DNA of 64,000 bases from a virus, in the IMG/VR virus record IMGVR_UViG_3300032770_000001, positions 251,931 through 315,930 of that record; one strand, 5' to 3'. Shown here piece by piece: positions 1 through 7,487 of this stretch (its first letter is position 1; each line of letters begins with the position of its first letter). Below the pieces are notes generated by a model. That model searched no databases. It was given only the letters and a program-made list of their open reading frames with translations, and was not told the DNA's origin. A program made the translations under genes and the position numbers.

Positions 1-4
1 TTCA

Positions 5-151
5 ATGGCTGCGTTCAAAACCCCGTCGAAAAAGCAGGGCTGGATGTCCATTCCGGAAGATTTCAAGCCTCTTCTCAAGCACGCCATCGATCTCGACGAA
101 TGCGCTGCCAAAATCAAGGCGGAATTCCGCCGCAATCGCAGTAGTAAATAG
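5..151 (+). CDS. small hypothetical protein (48 aa, may extend upstream of window)
   Basis: An ATG at base 5 opens a 48-codon frame ending in TAG at 149-151. The product is basic with a Lys/Arg-rich tail (FRRNRSSK) and alternating charged and hydrophobic residues. The frame is still open to the window edge, so the true start could lie further left. Function unknown. Confidence 0.6.
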   Translation: MAAFKTPSKKQGWMSIPEDFKPLLKHAIDLDECAAKIKAEFRRNRSSK

Positions 152-155
152 TGGG

Positions 156-254
156 GCGGCTCCGAGCCTAAAGTCTCGATAGGAGCTAGTGACTCCCCTG
201 ACTGTTGATGTCTGGCTCATCGATTGGTCGGGAGAGAATGCAACTCGGAGCCGT
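156..254 (+). promoter_or_regulatory. structured 5' leader upstream of the MazG-like gene
   Basis: The 118-base gap before the MazG-like gene folds strongly. A perfect 10-bp helix joins CGGCTCCGAG (157-166) to CTCGGAGCCG (244-253). Inside it CTCCC (193-197) pairs with GGGAG (230-234), and further in GATG pairs with CATC around 207-220. This nested arrangement is too regular for ordinary spacer. It could be a cis-regulatory RNA or a processed small RNA. No known riboswitch class was recognised. Confidence 0.55.
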
Positions 255-269
255 TCTACTGAGGATTGA

Positions 270-662
270 ATGCCACTTACACGCAAAGAAATGTTAGAGA
301 AGTTCCCGCTGCTGGACATGTACCAGAGCCTCTCTGGTGAAACTGCCGTCTATGACGGTCAAGGTGAATTCCAAGGTTTGTGCTACTGCCTGTTCAAACT
401 GGGCGGCGAGGCTGGCGAAGTCTTGGAGAAAATGGGCAAGTTGCTCCGTGATCGTGGTGTCCGCTGGAACTCCGATCCAAAAAGCTGGCCTGACGATGTC
501 CAAGAGGCGCTCAAGAAAGAACTGGGTGACGTGCTTTGGTATGTTGCCGGGGTCGCCCGTGAACTTGGTTTCTCACTGCAATCGGTCGCCGAATGCAATC
601 TGGAAAAACTTGAAGACCGTGAGAAACGTGGTAAGATTCACGGTAGCGGGGACAATCGTTGA
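270..662 (+). CDS. MazG-like nucleotide pyrophosphohydrolase
   Basis: 130 aa. All-alpha NTP pyrophosphohydrolases of the MazG type hydrolyse (d)NTPs to the monophosphate and PPi. The helix-1 acidic pair is visible in 'GGEAGEVLEK' (about residues 45-54) and the second in 'KELGDVLWYVAGVARELG' (about 91-108); the E-x-x-D pattern binds Mg. Length fits the single-domain phage forms. It lies downstream of a folded leader and overlaps the next gene by four bases. Probably nucleotide-pool control or alarmone removal; substrate not deducible. Confidence 0.8.
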   Translation: MPLTRKEMLEKFPLLDMYQSLSGETAVYDGQGEFQGLCYCLFKLGGEAGEVLEKMGKLLRDRGVRWNSDPKSWPDDVQEALKKELGDVLWYVAGVARELGFSLQSVAECNLEKLEDREKRGKIHGSGDNR

Positions 663-1183
663 TAACCTGCGTCACAGCGCCGAGCCGGAGCGGAACTAGC
701 CTGACCATGCAGATGTTGCTGGCGGCTGGCTATCCTTTGGCTTGGAACGGACTTCCGAATCGCAATAAATGGAATGAGCGCGGTTTCTACGAAATGGATT
801 GGAATAAGGGCACACTCGCCGAGTGCGAGGGTAAAGCGGTGAAAGTCATGCCGTTCGATCTCTACCGCCTGACGCCGGATCACGAGTATCGGTTCATCAC
901 GATTCTGCGGAATATCGCCTGTATTGAGGCGTCGATGGAGCACACGGTGCAGTGGCGCGGTAAGGAAATGTTCGACGCTCATCATGCCTCGGACTGGCAG
1001 GCACGCACGCTGGACTTTATCAAGGATTATTCGCGTGTCATCGTCGAATTCAGTGACCTTTTCAACGGCAAAGCGCAGCAGCAGATTGGAGAATTCTTGG
1101 GGTTCGATGAATTACAGATTGCGAAAATGAACGACTGCGTGGACCCAAGTATGTGGCACTTCAAGCCGGGGGAAAACCAATGA
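659..1183 (+). CDS. sulfotransferase-like P-loop protein
   Basis: 174 aa, TTG start overlapping the previous stop (TTGA). Near the N-terminus 'TAPSRSGTSLTMQML' looks like the PAPS 5'-phosphosulfate-binding loop, and 'RNIACIEASMEH' (about residues 84-95) fits the 3'-phosphate motif of sulfotransferases. It is shorter than most cellular members. A phage sulfotransferase could modify a glycan or a small molecule; acceptor unknown. A kinase-like P-loop protein is the alternative. Confidence 0.55.
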   Translation: MITCVTAPSRSGTSLTMQMLLAAGYPLAWNGLPNRNKWNERGFYEMDWNKGTLAECEGKAVKVMPFDLYRLTPDHEYRFITILRNIACIEASMEHTVQWRGKEMFDAHHASDWQARTLDFIKDYSRVIVEFSDLFNGKAQQQIGEFLGFDELQIAKMNDCVDPSMWHFKPGENQ

Positions 1184-1359
1184 GATGCCTGCGCTGCGTT
1201 CGCGAGAATTTGAAGAATCAGCAGATCACCCTCAGCGTTGTTCAGATGGCGGTTGATGGGGCCAGAACGGGCGTGGTTGTCCGTAACGGAGAGTCCATCT
1301 GCACCGAGCATTTGTACAACATCGTCATCGAAGAGGCGATTCCGGTACAGTTCAAATAA
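1180..1359 (+). CDS. small CxxC protein
   Basis: 59 aa, ATG overlapping the previous TGA (ATGA) behind GGGGGA. It begins 'MRCLRCVREN', a CxxC pair, with a further Cys near residue 43. Too few Cys for an obvious zinc ribbon unless it dimerises. Function unknown. Confidence 0.7.
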   Translation: MRCLRCVRENLKNQQITLSVVQMAVDGARTGVVVRNGESICTEHLYNIVIEEAIPVQFK

Positions 1360-1410
1360 TTCCATTTTTCATGGGATTTTCGACTGCTACCGCAAATTTC
1401 ATCTCTCCGA

Positions 1411-1425
1411 CTCTTAATTAGAGGG
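1411..1425 (+). promoter_or_regulatory. hairpin whose 3' arm is the ribosome-binding site
   Basis: CTCT-TAATT-AGAG followed by GG. The purine-rich 3' arm (AGAGGG) is the Shine-Dalgarno sequence of the GTG start at 1434. The same design recurs upstream of several genes in this window (20512, 37764, 48483). Confidence 0.45.
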
Positions 1426-1433
1426 CATCGATA

Positions 1434-2075
1434 GTGAACACGGAATACATCGAAACTACCGAGGAACAACTACTCGGACTTCGCGACAGCCTTGACTTGC
1501 TGGGGCAGCTTAATCGCGACAAGATCAGAGAATTGGACATCTATCTGTATGGCACGACCACGGATCGTGGTCTAGTCGATGCCGCCAAGGAAGCCATTGC
1601 CGACAGTTCCTATGAAGTCGAAATCACCGAAGAAGACGTAAACCTGACTGAGATTGCGGTCGCCATTCCGATCTCCGGTGACACCATCTACGCCCTGACT
1701 GGGTCTGGTTTTCGTGTAGATCGCCACATCAGTTTTGCTTACCAAAGCGAGGGTGAAGGACCGAGAGACTTGAACTACGGTGCCTCATCCTATCGTCCGA
1801 ATATTAGTTTTTCAGTCCTCAAAAATCCTGCTCTCGCCGATTCAGACTTGAATCTCGGCGAGTACCTGAAGCAGTACGGAACCGGGGGAGCCGCGCAAAT
1901 CAAACCAAAGGTCAGACGGACAGAAGAAGCCACGCAACCGGGCATACCCGCCCCTGCGCAGGCTCCGGAGACTCCGGCACAGGCTCCCCCAGCAACTCCC
2001 GCCCCGGCACCGCAGGGGCAGCCGAAGCGAACCTCGGTGAACATCCCCTACTTGGTAGAGAAGTTCCTTGGTTAA
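1434..2075 (+). CDS. hypothetical protein with proline/alanine-rich linker
   Basis: 213 aa, GTG start after GAGGG. Residues 1-150 form an acidic, mixed alpha/beta-like domain. About 160-195 is a low-complexity Pro/Ala/Gln linker (APAQAPETPAQAPPATPAPA). The tail 'VNIPYLVEKFLG' looks like a short binding peptide. Such tethers often hold a partner protein. No family recognised. Confidence 0.75.
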   Translation: MNTEYIETTEEQLLGLRDSLDLLGQLNRDKIRELDIYLYGTTTDRGLVDAAKEAIADSSYEVEITEEDVNLTEIAVAIPISGDTIYALTGSGFRVDRHISFAYQSEGEGPRDLNYGASSYRPNISFSVLKNPALADSDLNLGEYLKQYGTGGAAQIKPKVRRTEEATQPGIPAPAQAPETPAQAPPATPAPAPQGQPKRTSVNIPYLVEKFLG

Positions 2076-2424
2076 AACCGAGCCCAAACCCGAAACGGTA
2101 CGTAAGGAAAAGCTGGTCGCACCGCCGCTCACCGCCGCCAAGAAAGCGAACTACCTAAAAGTGCGGCTCTCCTATCTGACACCGGAACCAAAACACATCC
2201 GTTCGGTCGCACTGGAGCAGCAATGCCGTATCAAGCCGCCGTTTCTTGAGGACGTGTGCGTTTTGATGCCACGGCTGAAAGTCTTCACGATCCTCGAAAC
2301 CTATATGCCGATTTTCGAGAAATTGCAGGCTGCTGGAATTGTCTCAAATCAGGCTAACCTACAGAGTTTTAAGGTTTTAGAGGAAGATACCACCACCCTC
2401 GCCTACATCTTCAAAAAATCCTAG
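2068..2424 (+). CDS. hypothetical protein
   Basis: 118 aa, TTG start overlapping the end of the preceding gene by eight bases. Basic Lys/Pro-rich N-terminus, then a predicted mixed-fold domain. Coupling to the upstream gene suggests the two proteins work together. Its stop overlaps the upstream box of the promoter at 2420. Confidence 0.65.
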   Translation: MVKTEPKPETVRKEKLVAPPLTAAKKANYLKVRLSYLTPEPKHIRSVALEQQCRIKPPFLEDVCVLMPRLKVFTILETYMPIFEKLQAAGIVSNQANLQSFKVLEEDTTTLAYIFKKS

Positions 2425-2451
2425 CCAAACCACCGCTCGTTGTTGTAGAAT
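2420..2451 (+). promoter_or_regulatory. phage box promoter for the exported-protein genes
   Basis: CCTAGCC (2420-2426), 15 bases, GTTG, then -10 TAGAAT (2446-2451). Box and exact spacing match the promoters at 9435, 23075, 48964, 53344 and 59478. Unlike most of those it makes a leadered RNA: the ATG is at 2487 behind GGGGGAAAC, after a small TTCGC/GCGA hairpin. Confidence 0.7.
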
Positions 2452-2486
2452 AGCCCCTGATTCGCATTTTCGCGATTGGGGGAAAC

Positions 2487-2921
2487 ATGAAACGAACCGC
2501 GTTGATTTTCCTGATTGTGGGGTTATTCGCAGCCGCCGCGCACGCCGCGACTGTTCACGTGCTCATTCCGAACTACGACAGCTACAGCCAAGGCATGATC
2601 TGCGTCGTCGATCAAGAGTACAACTCCCAGTTCGAGAACCTAATCCATGCCAGCGATTTCAGCGTCAGTCGCACCAACAAGAACTCTGCGCTCACCTTGA
2701 TGGGCTTTTTCAAAGATGTCGATTTGAATGCCTGCTATGTTCCGAAGGGAACCTCGCAGCATGTCGATGTGCCGAACGCTGAGACGGTCTATGTCGTGAC
2801 TATCGTGATGAAGGTCGCAAACGGAGCGGCGACTAACGTGTACTGGAACATCACCAACCTGAACACTGTCGGCATTGTCGGCGATAATCAGTACGTGACC
2901 GTGGACGCCCCGGCGCTATAG
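2487..2921 (+). CDS. exported protein with signal peptide
   Basis: 144 aa. N-terminal Sec signal: basic 'MKRT', hydrophobic core about residues 4-18, then AHA/A as likely cleavage site. The mature part is rich in Val, Asn and Thr and predicted to be beta. First of three consecutive exported-protein genes with good Shine-Dalgarno sites. Presumably acts in the periplasm or outside the cell; function unknown. Confidence 0.8.
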   Translation: MKRTALIFLIVGLFAAAAHAATVHVLIPNYDSYSQGMICVVDQEYNSQFENLIHASDFSVSRTNKNSALTLMGFFKDVDLNACYVPKGTSQHVDVPNAETVYVVTIVMKVANGAATNVYWNITNLNTVGIVGDNQYVTVDAPAL

Positions 2922-2928
2922 GAGCCTT

Positions 2929-3384
2929 ATGAAATCGTTTTCGGTACTCACCCTGATGTTCGTTTTGTCCTTGGCGGCTGTGGCGCAGATGCCTCAGCTA
3001 CTCCCCCCGCCTCCCCCCGTGGTGCCTTCGGCTCCGGTAGTGACGCCTCCTCCCGCAATGATTCCAGCATCGCCCAACAACCCGGCTGCCGTTTATCCCC
3101 CGGACAACGTCATCGTGGTCACCGTGAAGCTGTTTGACTCGGATAACTACTGGTACGGTTCACAGTTCGAGTTGACGAGCACGGTGAATACGGACATCTG
3201 CGTGATGCCGTATGTGGTGCCCGGTTCTGCAAGCAACGTCATCGGTTCTGTGGTCCAGATGATGCCGATGAAGGCATTCGAGAAAAACGTAAACATCGGG
3301 CAGTACAAGACGGCTGATGAAAATCAACCGTGGAGAGTCATCGTGAAAGCGAAATGGCGCAAAGGCAACTGCGCCGACAAATAG
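2929..3384 (+). CDS. exported protein with proline-rich N-terminus
   Basis: 151 aa. Sec signal peptide (core about residues 6-18, cleavage near VAQ/M). A run of Pro follows (LLPPPPPVVPSAP) and then a beta-rich domain whose layout resembles the previous exported protein, so the two may be distant paralogues. Seven-base gap from the upstream gene. Confidence 0.8.
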   Translation: MKSFSVLTLMFVLSLAAVAQMPQLLPPPPPVVPSAPVVTPPPAMIPASPNNPAAVYPPDNVIVVTVKLFDSDNYWYGSQFELTSTVNTDICVMPYVVPGSASNVIGSVVQMMPMKAFEKNVNIGQYKTADENQPWRVIVKAKWRKGNCADK

Positions 3385-3392
3385 GAGAATTC

Positions 3393-4031
3393 ATGAAACG
3401 CACATTGATTATTGTTCTGCTCCTGCTGACTGCCAGCATTGCATGGGGTCAGACCATCGGCGATCAAATCAACGATCTGACCAAGCAACTCCAAGATGCT
3501 CAAGCCGCGTCAGAAAGCAACGGCGCAAAGATCAAGAAGCAAGCCGCCAAGCTGGACGACATCAAATTCGCTGCTGAGGCATACAAGAAGCAGAGCGCCC
3601 GTTTGCAGAACGACATCAACGATCTCAACATGCGAATTCAGCAGCACAATAACAACCGCTGCACCGAAACCTGCGATCAAAATGGCGGCAACTGCACGCA
3701 CAACTGTGGTGCGTACAACGCGGAATCGGCGTCCCTCAACAACGAAGCGGCCTCGTTGCAGCAACAAGGGCAGCAACTCGATCAGATTCAGCAGACCGTT
3801 ACTCAGCAATCACAGGAGTGGGTTGCGGAGACGAAAGAATTGCTGGCGGAAAATGATCGCCTGAACGCGCTCATCGCCAACATCCAATCGCGACTCGCTG
3901 ACCTACGCGGTCAGTACGATCAGTGTCGGGGTTCCATTCCGGTGACGTGTGACGCTCCGAACGATCCAATCCTCAACGAGAAGTGTGAGAAAATGCACGC
4001 TTCTTGTGGTCGGCTGTTCGACGGAAACTAA
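3393..4031 (+). CDS. exported coiled-coil protein with Cys-rich insert
   Basis: 212 aa, ATG after TAGGAG. Signal peptide 'MKRTLIIVLLLLTASIAWG'. The mature protein is almost entirely heptad-like with many Gln, Lys and Leu, so a long coiled coil. It is interrupted near residue 90 by four Cys and three His/Asn turns (CTETC...CTHNC) and has more Cys at the C-terminus. Disulfides or metal would suit an extracytoplasmic location. Function unknown; a spanin-like or cell-envelope role is only a possibility. Confidence 0.78.
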   Translation: MKRTLIIVLLLLTASIAWGQTIGDQINDLTKQLQDAQAASESNGAKIKKQAAKLDDIKFAAEAYKKQSARLQNDINDLNMRIQQHNNNRCTETCDQNGGNCTHNCGAYNAESASLNNEAASLQQQGQQLDQIQQTVTQQSQEWVAETKELLAENDRLNALIANIQSRLADLRGQYDQCRGSIPVTCDAPNDPILNEKCEKMHASCGRLFDGN

Positions 4032-4147
4032 TGCGAAAACTCGACAACAATTTTACGGCAGCGGTACGGCGACTATGGCCTATTGGGATCGTTTTCGCCA
4101 TCGTCCTTGGCGTGATAGTATCGTTTGCAGTGGCTTGGAGCCGCTAG
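4031..4147 (+). CDS. small single-pass membrane protein (38 aa)
   Basis: The ATG shares a base with the preceding TAA. A basic N-terminus (MRKLDNNFTAAVRRLW) is followed by one membrane segment (about residues 17-35) and a short SR tail. Size and topology fit phage small membrane proteins. No family recognised. Confidence 0.65.
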   Translation: MRKLDNNFTAAVRRLWPIGIVFAIVLGVIVSFAVAWSR

Positions 4148-4155
4148 GAGAAAAC

Positions 4156-4329
4156 ATGAAATTCATTCGCAACGTCGGATGGTGTATGTTCTTCATCGGG
4201 ATCGGCTGGTCGATTCGCAGCTTTTCCGATCCTAGCTACAACCTCGGTGCGGCAGTGATGGGCGGTCTTTTCGGCTTGGCTATCGCTCTCGGCTCCAACT
4301 ACGTTATCAACAAACGAGCGGCAAAATAA
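4156..4329 (+). CDS. small membrane protein (57 aa)
   Basis: ATG behind TAGGAG. Two hydrophobic segments (about residues 6-20 and 30-48) flank a polar turn, ending 'NKRAAK'. Translation passes straight into Thg1 (TAATG overlap). Function unknown. Confidence 0.7.
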   Translation: MKFIRNVGWCMFFIGIGWSIRSFSDPSYNLGAAVMGGLFGLAIALGSNYVINKRAAK

Positions 4330-5150
4330 TGTCTAACAGGCCAAAGAACGATGCTCTCGGCGACCGGATGAAGCGGTACGAAGACGTTTATCGTTTCCGT
4401 CTCCCCCGTCGCACTTACACCATTGTTCGAGTTGATGGTCGTGCGTTCCACACGTGGACGAAAAGATTGCAGCGCCCATACGATCTCGAACTGATCGATT
4501 GCATGAACGCAGCCGCCCTTGCCCTCTGCGAAGAAGTTGCCGGAGCCCGGTTCGCCTATGTGCAGTCCGATGAGATCAGTCTGCTGGCGACCGACTTCGA
4601 CCTCACGACCACACAGCCGTGGTTTGATGGTATCGTGCAGAAGTGGTGCAGCGTAGCGGCATCTATCGCGACGATGGCATTCAACGAAAAGGTGAGACAC
4701 TACCGTAACTGCGTTGATGGTTCGATGCTCATTAGCAAAAAAGAACCCAACGCAACGTTTGATGCTCGTGTGTTCACCATTCCTGACCACGTGGAAGTGG
4801 CGAACTATTTCGTCTGGCGGCAGCAGGACGCTGAGCGCAATTCGGTCGCGATGTTGGCGCAGCATTATGCCAGCCATAAAGAACTGCATGGCAAGGGCCG
4901 GGAAGAGCAGCATGAGGTCATCTATAAATACGGCGATAACTGGGCAAAGCACCCCGTTCGTTTTAAGCACGGTGCAGTTGTACGTCGTCATGTTGAATCT
5001 CTCTACTCAACGACCGCTTTCTCAGGTGGGTGGGCGGTTGATGATGCAACGCCGAAGTTTACGCGCAAGCGTGCGTACCTTGAGAACCTGATCCCTATTG
5101 CATGGGAAGGCGATTTGATTGAGCGCAAAGCCAAAGCGGAGGGTGTATGA
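4329..5150 (+). CDS. tRNA-His guanylyltransferase (Thg1/TLP family)
   Basis: 273 aa. Thg1-family enzymes add nucleotides in the 3'-5' direction, classically G at position -1 of tRNA-His; Thg1-like proteins can also repair tRNA 5' ends. Visible: 'TIVRVDGRAFHTW' (residues 31-43; metal Asp36) and 'AYVQSDEISLL' (76-86; Asp81, Glu82), both hallmark palm motifs, after 'DRMKRYEDVY'. Length is that of bacterial-type members. The same phage carries two tRNA-His genes (32100, 32188), both with an encoded G-1. Classification is secure; biological substrate is inference. Confidence 0.93.
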   Translation: MSNRPKNDALGDRMKRYEDVYRFRLPRRTYTIVRVDGRAFHTWTKRLQRPYDLELIDCMNAAALALCEEVAGARFAYVQSDEISLLATDFDLTTTQPWFDGIVQKWCSVAASIATMAFNEKVRHYRNCVDGSMLISKKEPNATFDARVFTIPDHVEVANYFVWRQQDAERNSVAMLAQHYASHKELHGKGREEQHEVIYKYGDNWAKHPVRFKHGAVVRRHVESLYSTTAFSGGWAVDDATPKFTRKRAYLENLIPIAWEGDLIERKAKAEGV

Positions 5151-5467
5151 AGAACGGAACACTTCGTCAGGTGAAAGTCAACGACCGTACCTACAAGTAC
5201 CGCGTCGTCAGCGAACTGTCTACCGAAGTCACTATGCCGGATGGCAAGACCATCACCGCAACCAATTGGGATGTCAAAGGGGTGCGGGAAGCGTTCTATC
5301 GCGACGAGTACCTCAACCCGGAGATTCATTACAATCTGCCGAAGGGGGATGAAGTCGTGGAGTTCGGCATTCGTCCGGCAGACGTGACGCGGTTCATCAC
5401 CGATGGCATCGAACGCAACCCGGATTTGTTCGATCCTATCGAAATCGCCGAGGGAGCCAATGCTTAA
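5147..5467 (+). CDS. hypothetical protein
   Basis: 106 aa, ATGA overlap with Thg1. Compact, acidic, predicted beta-rich; starts 'MKNGTLRQVKVNDRTYKYRV'. No family recognised. Co-translation with Thg1 may be positional only. Confidence 0.75.
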   Translation: MKNGTLRQVKVNDRTYKYRVVSELSTEVTMPDGKTITATNWDVKGVREAFYRDEYLNPEIHYNLPKGDEVVEFGIRPADVTRFITDGIERNPDLFDPIEIAEGANA

Positions 5468-6605
5468 TTTTCTCTTGCTCATGATCGTGCCAGTGCTGAT
5501 CGCTCTGGCTACCCTGCTGGTCTTCAAGGGCAAGATTCTGCTTTGGGAATTCGGAGCGCAGGTCGGCGTTGTCGCCCTTGTGATCGGTATCGCTCTTGCT
5601 GCGGCGTATGAGGGACGGACCGAGGATGTCGAGGTTTGGAATGGGCAGGTCACCAGCCGCCAACGGCATGAAGTTTCTTGTTCCCACTCCTATTCCTGTA
5701 ACTGCACCCCGGAGTACGACAGCAAGGGCAACTATACGGGAGAACACTGCGACACGTGCTATGAACACAACTACGACGTGGATTGGACAGTGTACGCTTC
5801 GACCGGAGAGTCCGTTGATATCGAACGCGAAGATCGACAGGGTTTGATCGAACCGAAGCGGTGGGACGCCGCGTACCCCGGTGAACCGTGGGCATCGGAA
5901 CATTCGTTCACGAATTACATCAAGGCAAACCCTGATTCCGTATTACTCGGTACCAAAGGCGACATGCAGAAGTGGGGCAAGCTGGTGCCGAAATACCCGG
6001 CAGATATCTACAACTATTACTACAACAACCCGGTCATCAACATGGGCGTCCCCGGCGTCAAGGTTGAGGAGTGGAACTGGCTGGTTCGTGAGATCAACAA
6101 GACTCTCGGACCGAAGAAGCAGGTTCACATCATCGTGATTCTGGTGCCGACTAACGACCGCAGTTACCTGTATGCCCTCAAAGATGCGTGGCTCGGCGGC
6201 AAGAAGAACGATGTGGACGTGGTCATCGGTTCACAGGACGGACAGACAATCGACTTCGCCGACGTGATGTCATGGAGCACGAACAAAGCTTTGACGGTGG
6301 AACTCCGTGACGACATCCAAGGCATCGGCAACCTGCTTCGCAAGGACGATATCGTTGCAGCCATCAATACGCGAGTCAGTGCTGACTTCGTCCGGATGCA
6401 CATGAAAGACATGAAATGGATCATGCGTTCGTACCAGCCCTCCTCGTCCACAATGATGTGGATTTTCATCGTTGGTACGATCCTGTCCGTTGGAATTTCA
6501 GTGTGGGCAGTCTACGCGGATTTAGGCGAAGATGATGTTGACCACGATTGGGGTCACCGTCGCTACGCCGCACGTTTCAAATTTGGGAACAGCTACTTCA
6601 ATTAA
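5460..6605 (+). CDS. membrane protein with Cys/His-rich extracytoplasmic domain (possibly TPM-like)
   Basis: 381 aa, ATG overlapping the previous stop region. Two N-terminal membrane segments (about 2-21 and 28-48) and one near the C-terminus (about 345-367) enclose a large soluble part with a Cys/His cluster (CSHSYSCNC...CDTCYEH). Residues about 215-315 (HIIVILVPTNDRSYLYALKD, later 'GGKKNDVDVVIG') recall the TPM domain usually found beside LemA. The LemA-like gene is next, which supports but does not prove that reading. Confidence 0.75.
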   Translation: MLNFLLLMIVPVLIALATLLVFKGKILLWEFGAQVGVVALVIGIALAAAYEGRTEDVEVWNGQVTSRQRHEVSCSHSYSCNCTPEYDSKGNYTGEHCDTCYEHNYDVDWTVYASTGESVDIEREDRQGLIEPKRWDAAYPGEPWASEHSFTNYIKANPDSVLLGTKGDMQKWGKLVPKYPADIYNYYYNNPVINMGVPGVKVEEWNWLVREINKTLGPKKQVHIIVILVPTNDRSYLYALKDAWLGGKKNDVDVVIGSQDGQTIDFADVMSWSTNKALTVELRDDIQGIGNLLRKDDIVAAINTRVSADFVRMHMKDMKWIMRSYQPSSSTMMWIFIVGTILSVGISVWAVYADLGEDDVDHDWGHRRYAARFKFGNSYFN

Positions 6606-6626
6606 ATCGAGTTCAGGAGAAAACAC

Positions 6627-7223
6627 ATGAAATACGCTCTGATCGTAATCGGGATTCTCGCGACACTTCTCGTCGTCGCCGGGATGGGTCTCGCCGTGGG
6701 TTACTGGAACTGGTCAAACGACTGCCGTACCGCCGAGCAGGAGATTCCGGGGCAGTACACCGAAATGCAGAATGCTTACGACAACGGCTGGAAGAAGGTC
6801 ACTGAGATCGCTCAGGTGCCGCAGCAGCAGATGGACAACTACAAGACCATCTACGACGGCGTCATGAAGGGTCGCTACGGTGCTGACGGTTCCAAGGCGC
6901 TGCTCCAGTTCATCAAAGAACAGAACCCGACGCTTGACCCGGTTCTGTACACGAAGGTTCAGCAGACCATCGAAATCTTCCACGACAGCTTTCAGGCGGC
7001 TCAGACAAAGTTGATCGCCGAGAAGGTCGCCTACAAGCAGTTGATGGACGTGGGCGCAGGTCGCGTTTACAACATCTTCGGCAGCTATCCGCGTATCAAG
7101 ATCGGCTACCCGGCTGGAACGCAGGATGACTTCCAGATTGTGACGAGCGACAAGACGCAGACCGACTTCCAGAATCACAAGTCGGCCCCACTAGACATCC
7201 GTCACCCTGAGAACAACAAGTAA
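6627..7223 (+). CDS. LemA-family membrane protein
   Basis: 198 aa. One N-terminal membrane anchor (about residues 3-28) precedes a long helical domain with the LemA pattern: regularly spaced aromatic/Asn turns such as 'YTEMQNAYDNGWKKV' and 'MDNYKTIYDGVM'. LemA proteins are bacterial inner-membrane proteins of unclear function, often paired with a TPM protein. RBS CAGGAGA. A phage LemA-like pair suggests interference with the host envelope. Confidence 0.7.
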   Translation: MKYALIVIGILATLLVVAGMGLAVGYWNWSNDCRTAEQEIPGQYTEMQNAYDNGWKKVTEIAQVPQQQMDNYKTIYDGVMKGRYGADGSKALLQFIKEQNPTLDPVLYTKVQQTIEIFHDSFQAAQTKLIAEKVAYKQLMDVGAGRVYNIFGSYPRIKIGYPAGTQDDFQIVTSDKTQTDFQNHKSAPLDIRHPENNK

Positions 7224-7462
7224 TGCCTACCGTTAAGACGCCTGCCAAGGTCAAAGTTTTCACGGGCGGTGAGGATATCGTCCTCGATGGCACAGTTGAA
7301 CCCCTTCTAATCGAAGGGGTTCAACCCATCTATGACGGTGCGAAAGTCCAACTCTTTCACGCCGGACGTGTTTGGTGGTTACACTACGGGTTCGACCACA
7401 ACACTGGCGGCTTCAAATCAAAAAAAGCTGCGATTCATTGGTTTGAGCACGGCGGCAGATAG
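7223..7462 (+). CDS. hypothetical protein with internal perfect hairpin
   Basis: 79 aa; ATG shares a base with the previous TAA. Small SH3-like beta character ('VWWLHYGFDHNTGG', 'KKAAIHWFEH'). Codons 25-35 contain a perfect 13-bp inverted repeat at DNA/RNA level. Function unknown. Confidence 0.7.
   Translation: MPTVKTPAKVKVFTGGEDIVLDGTVEPLLIEGVQPIYDGAKVQLFHAGRVWWLHYGFDHNTGGFKSKKAAIHWFEHGGR
7295..7325 (+). repeat. perfect 13-bp inverted repeat inside a coding region
   Basis: GTTGAACCCCTTC (7295-7307) and GAAGGGGTTCAAC (7313-7325) are exact reverse complements separated by TAATC. No U-tract follows. It lies within the 79-aa gene and 150 bases upstream of the DUF5664-like gene. Possible roles: operator, pause or processing site. 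Confidence 0.7.
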
Positions 7463-7467
7463 TATTA

Positions 7468-7487
7468 GTCAGTGTATGAGCACTGAC
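7468..7487 (+). promoter_or_regulatory. start-codon hairpin
   Basis: GTCAGTG (7468-7474) and CACTGAC (7481-7487) pair perfectly, with the loop TATGAG holding the ATG of the DUF5664-like gene. No Shine-Dalgarno is seen upstream. TATTAG (7463-7468), seven bases before the ATG, could be a -10 for a leaderless mRNA. Confidence 0.5.
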
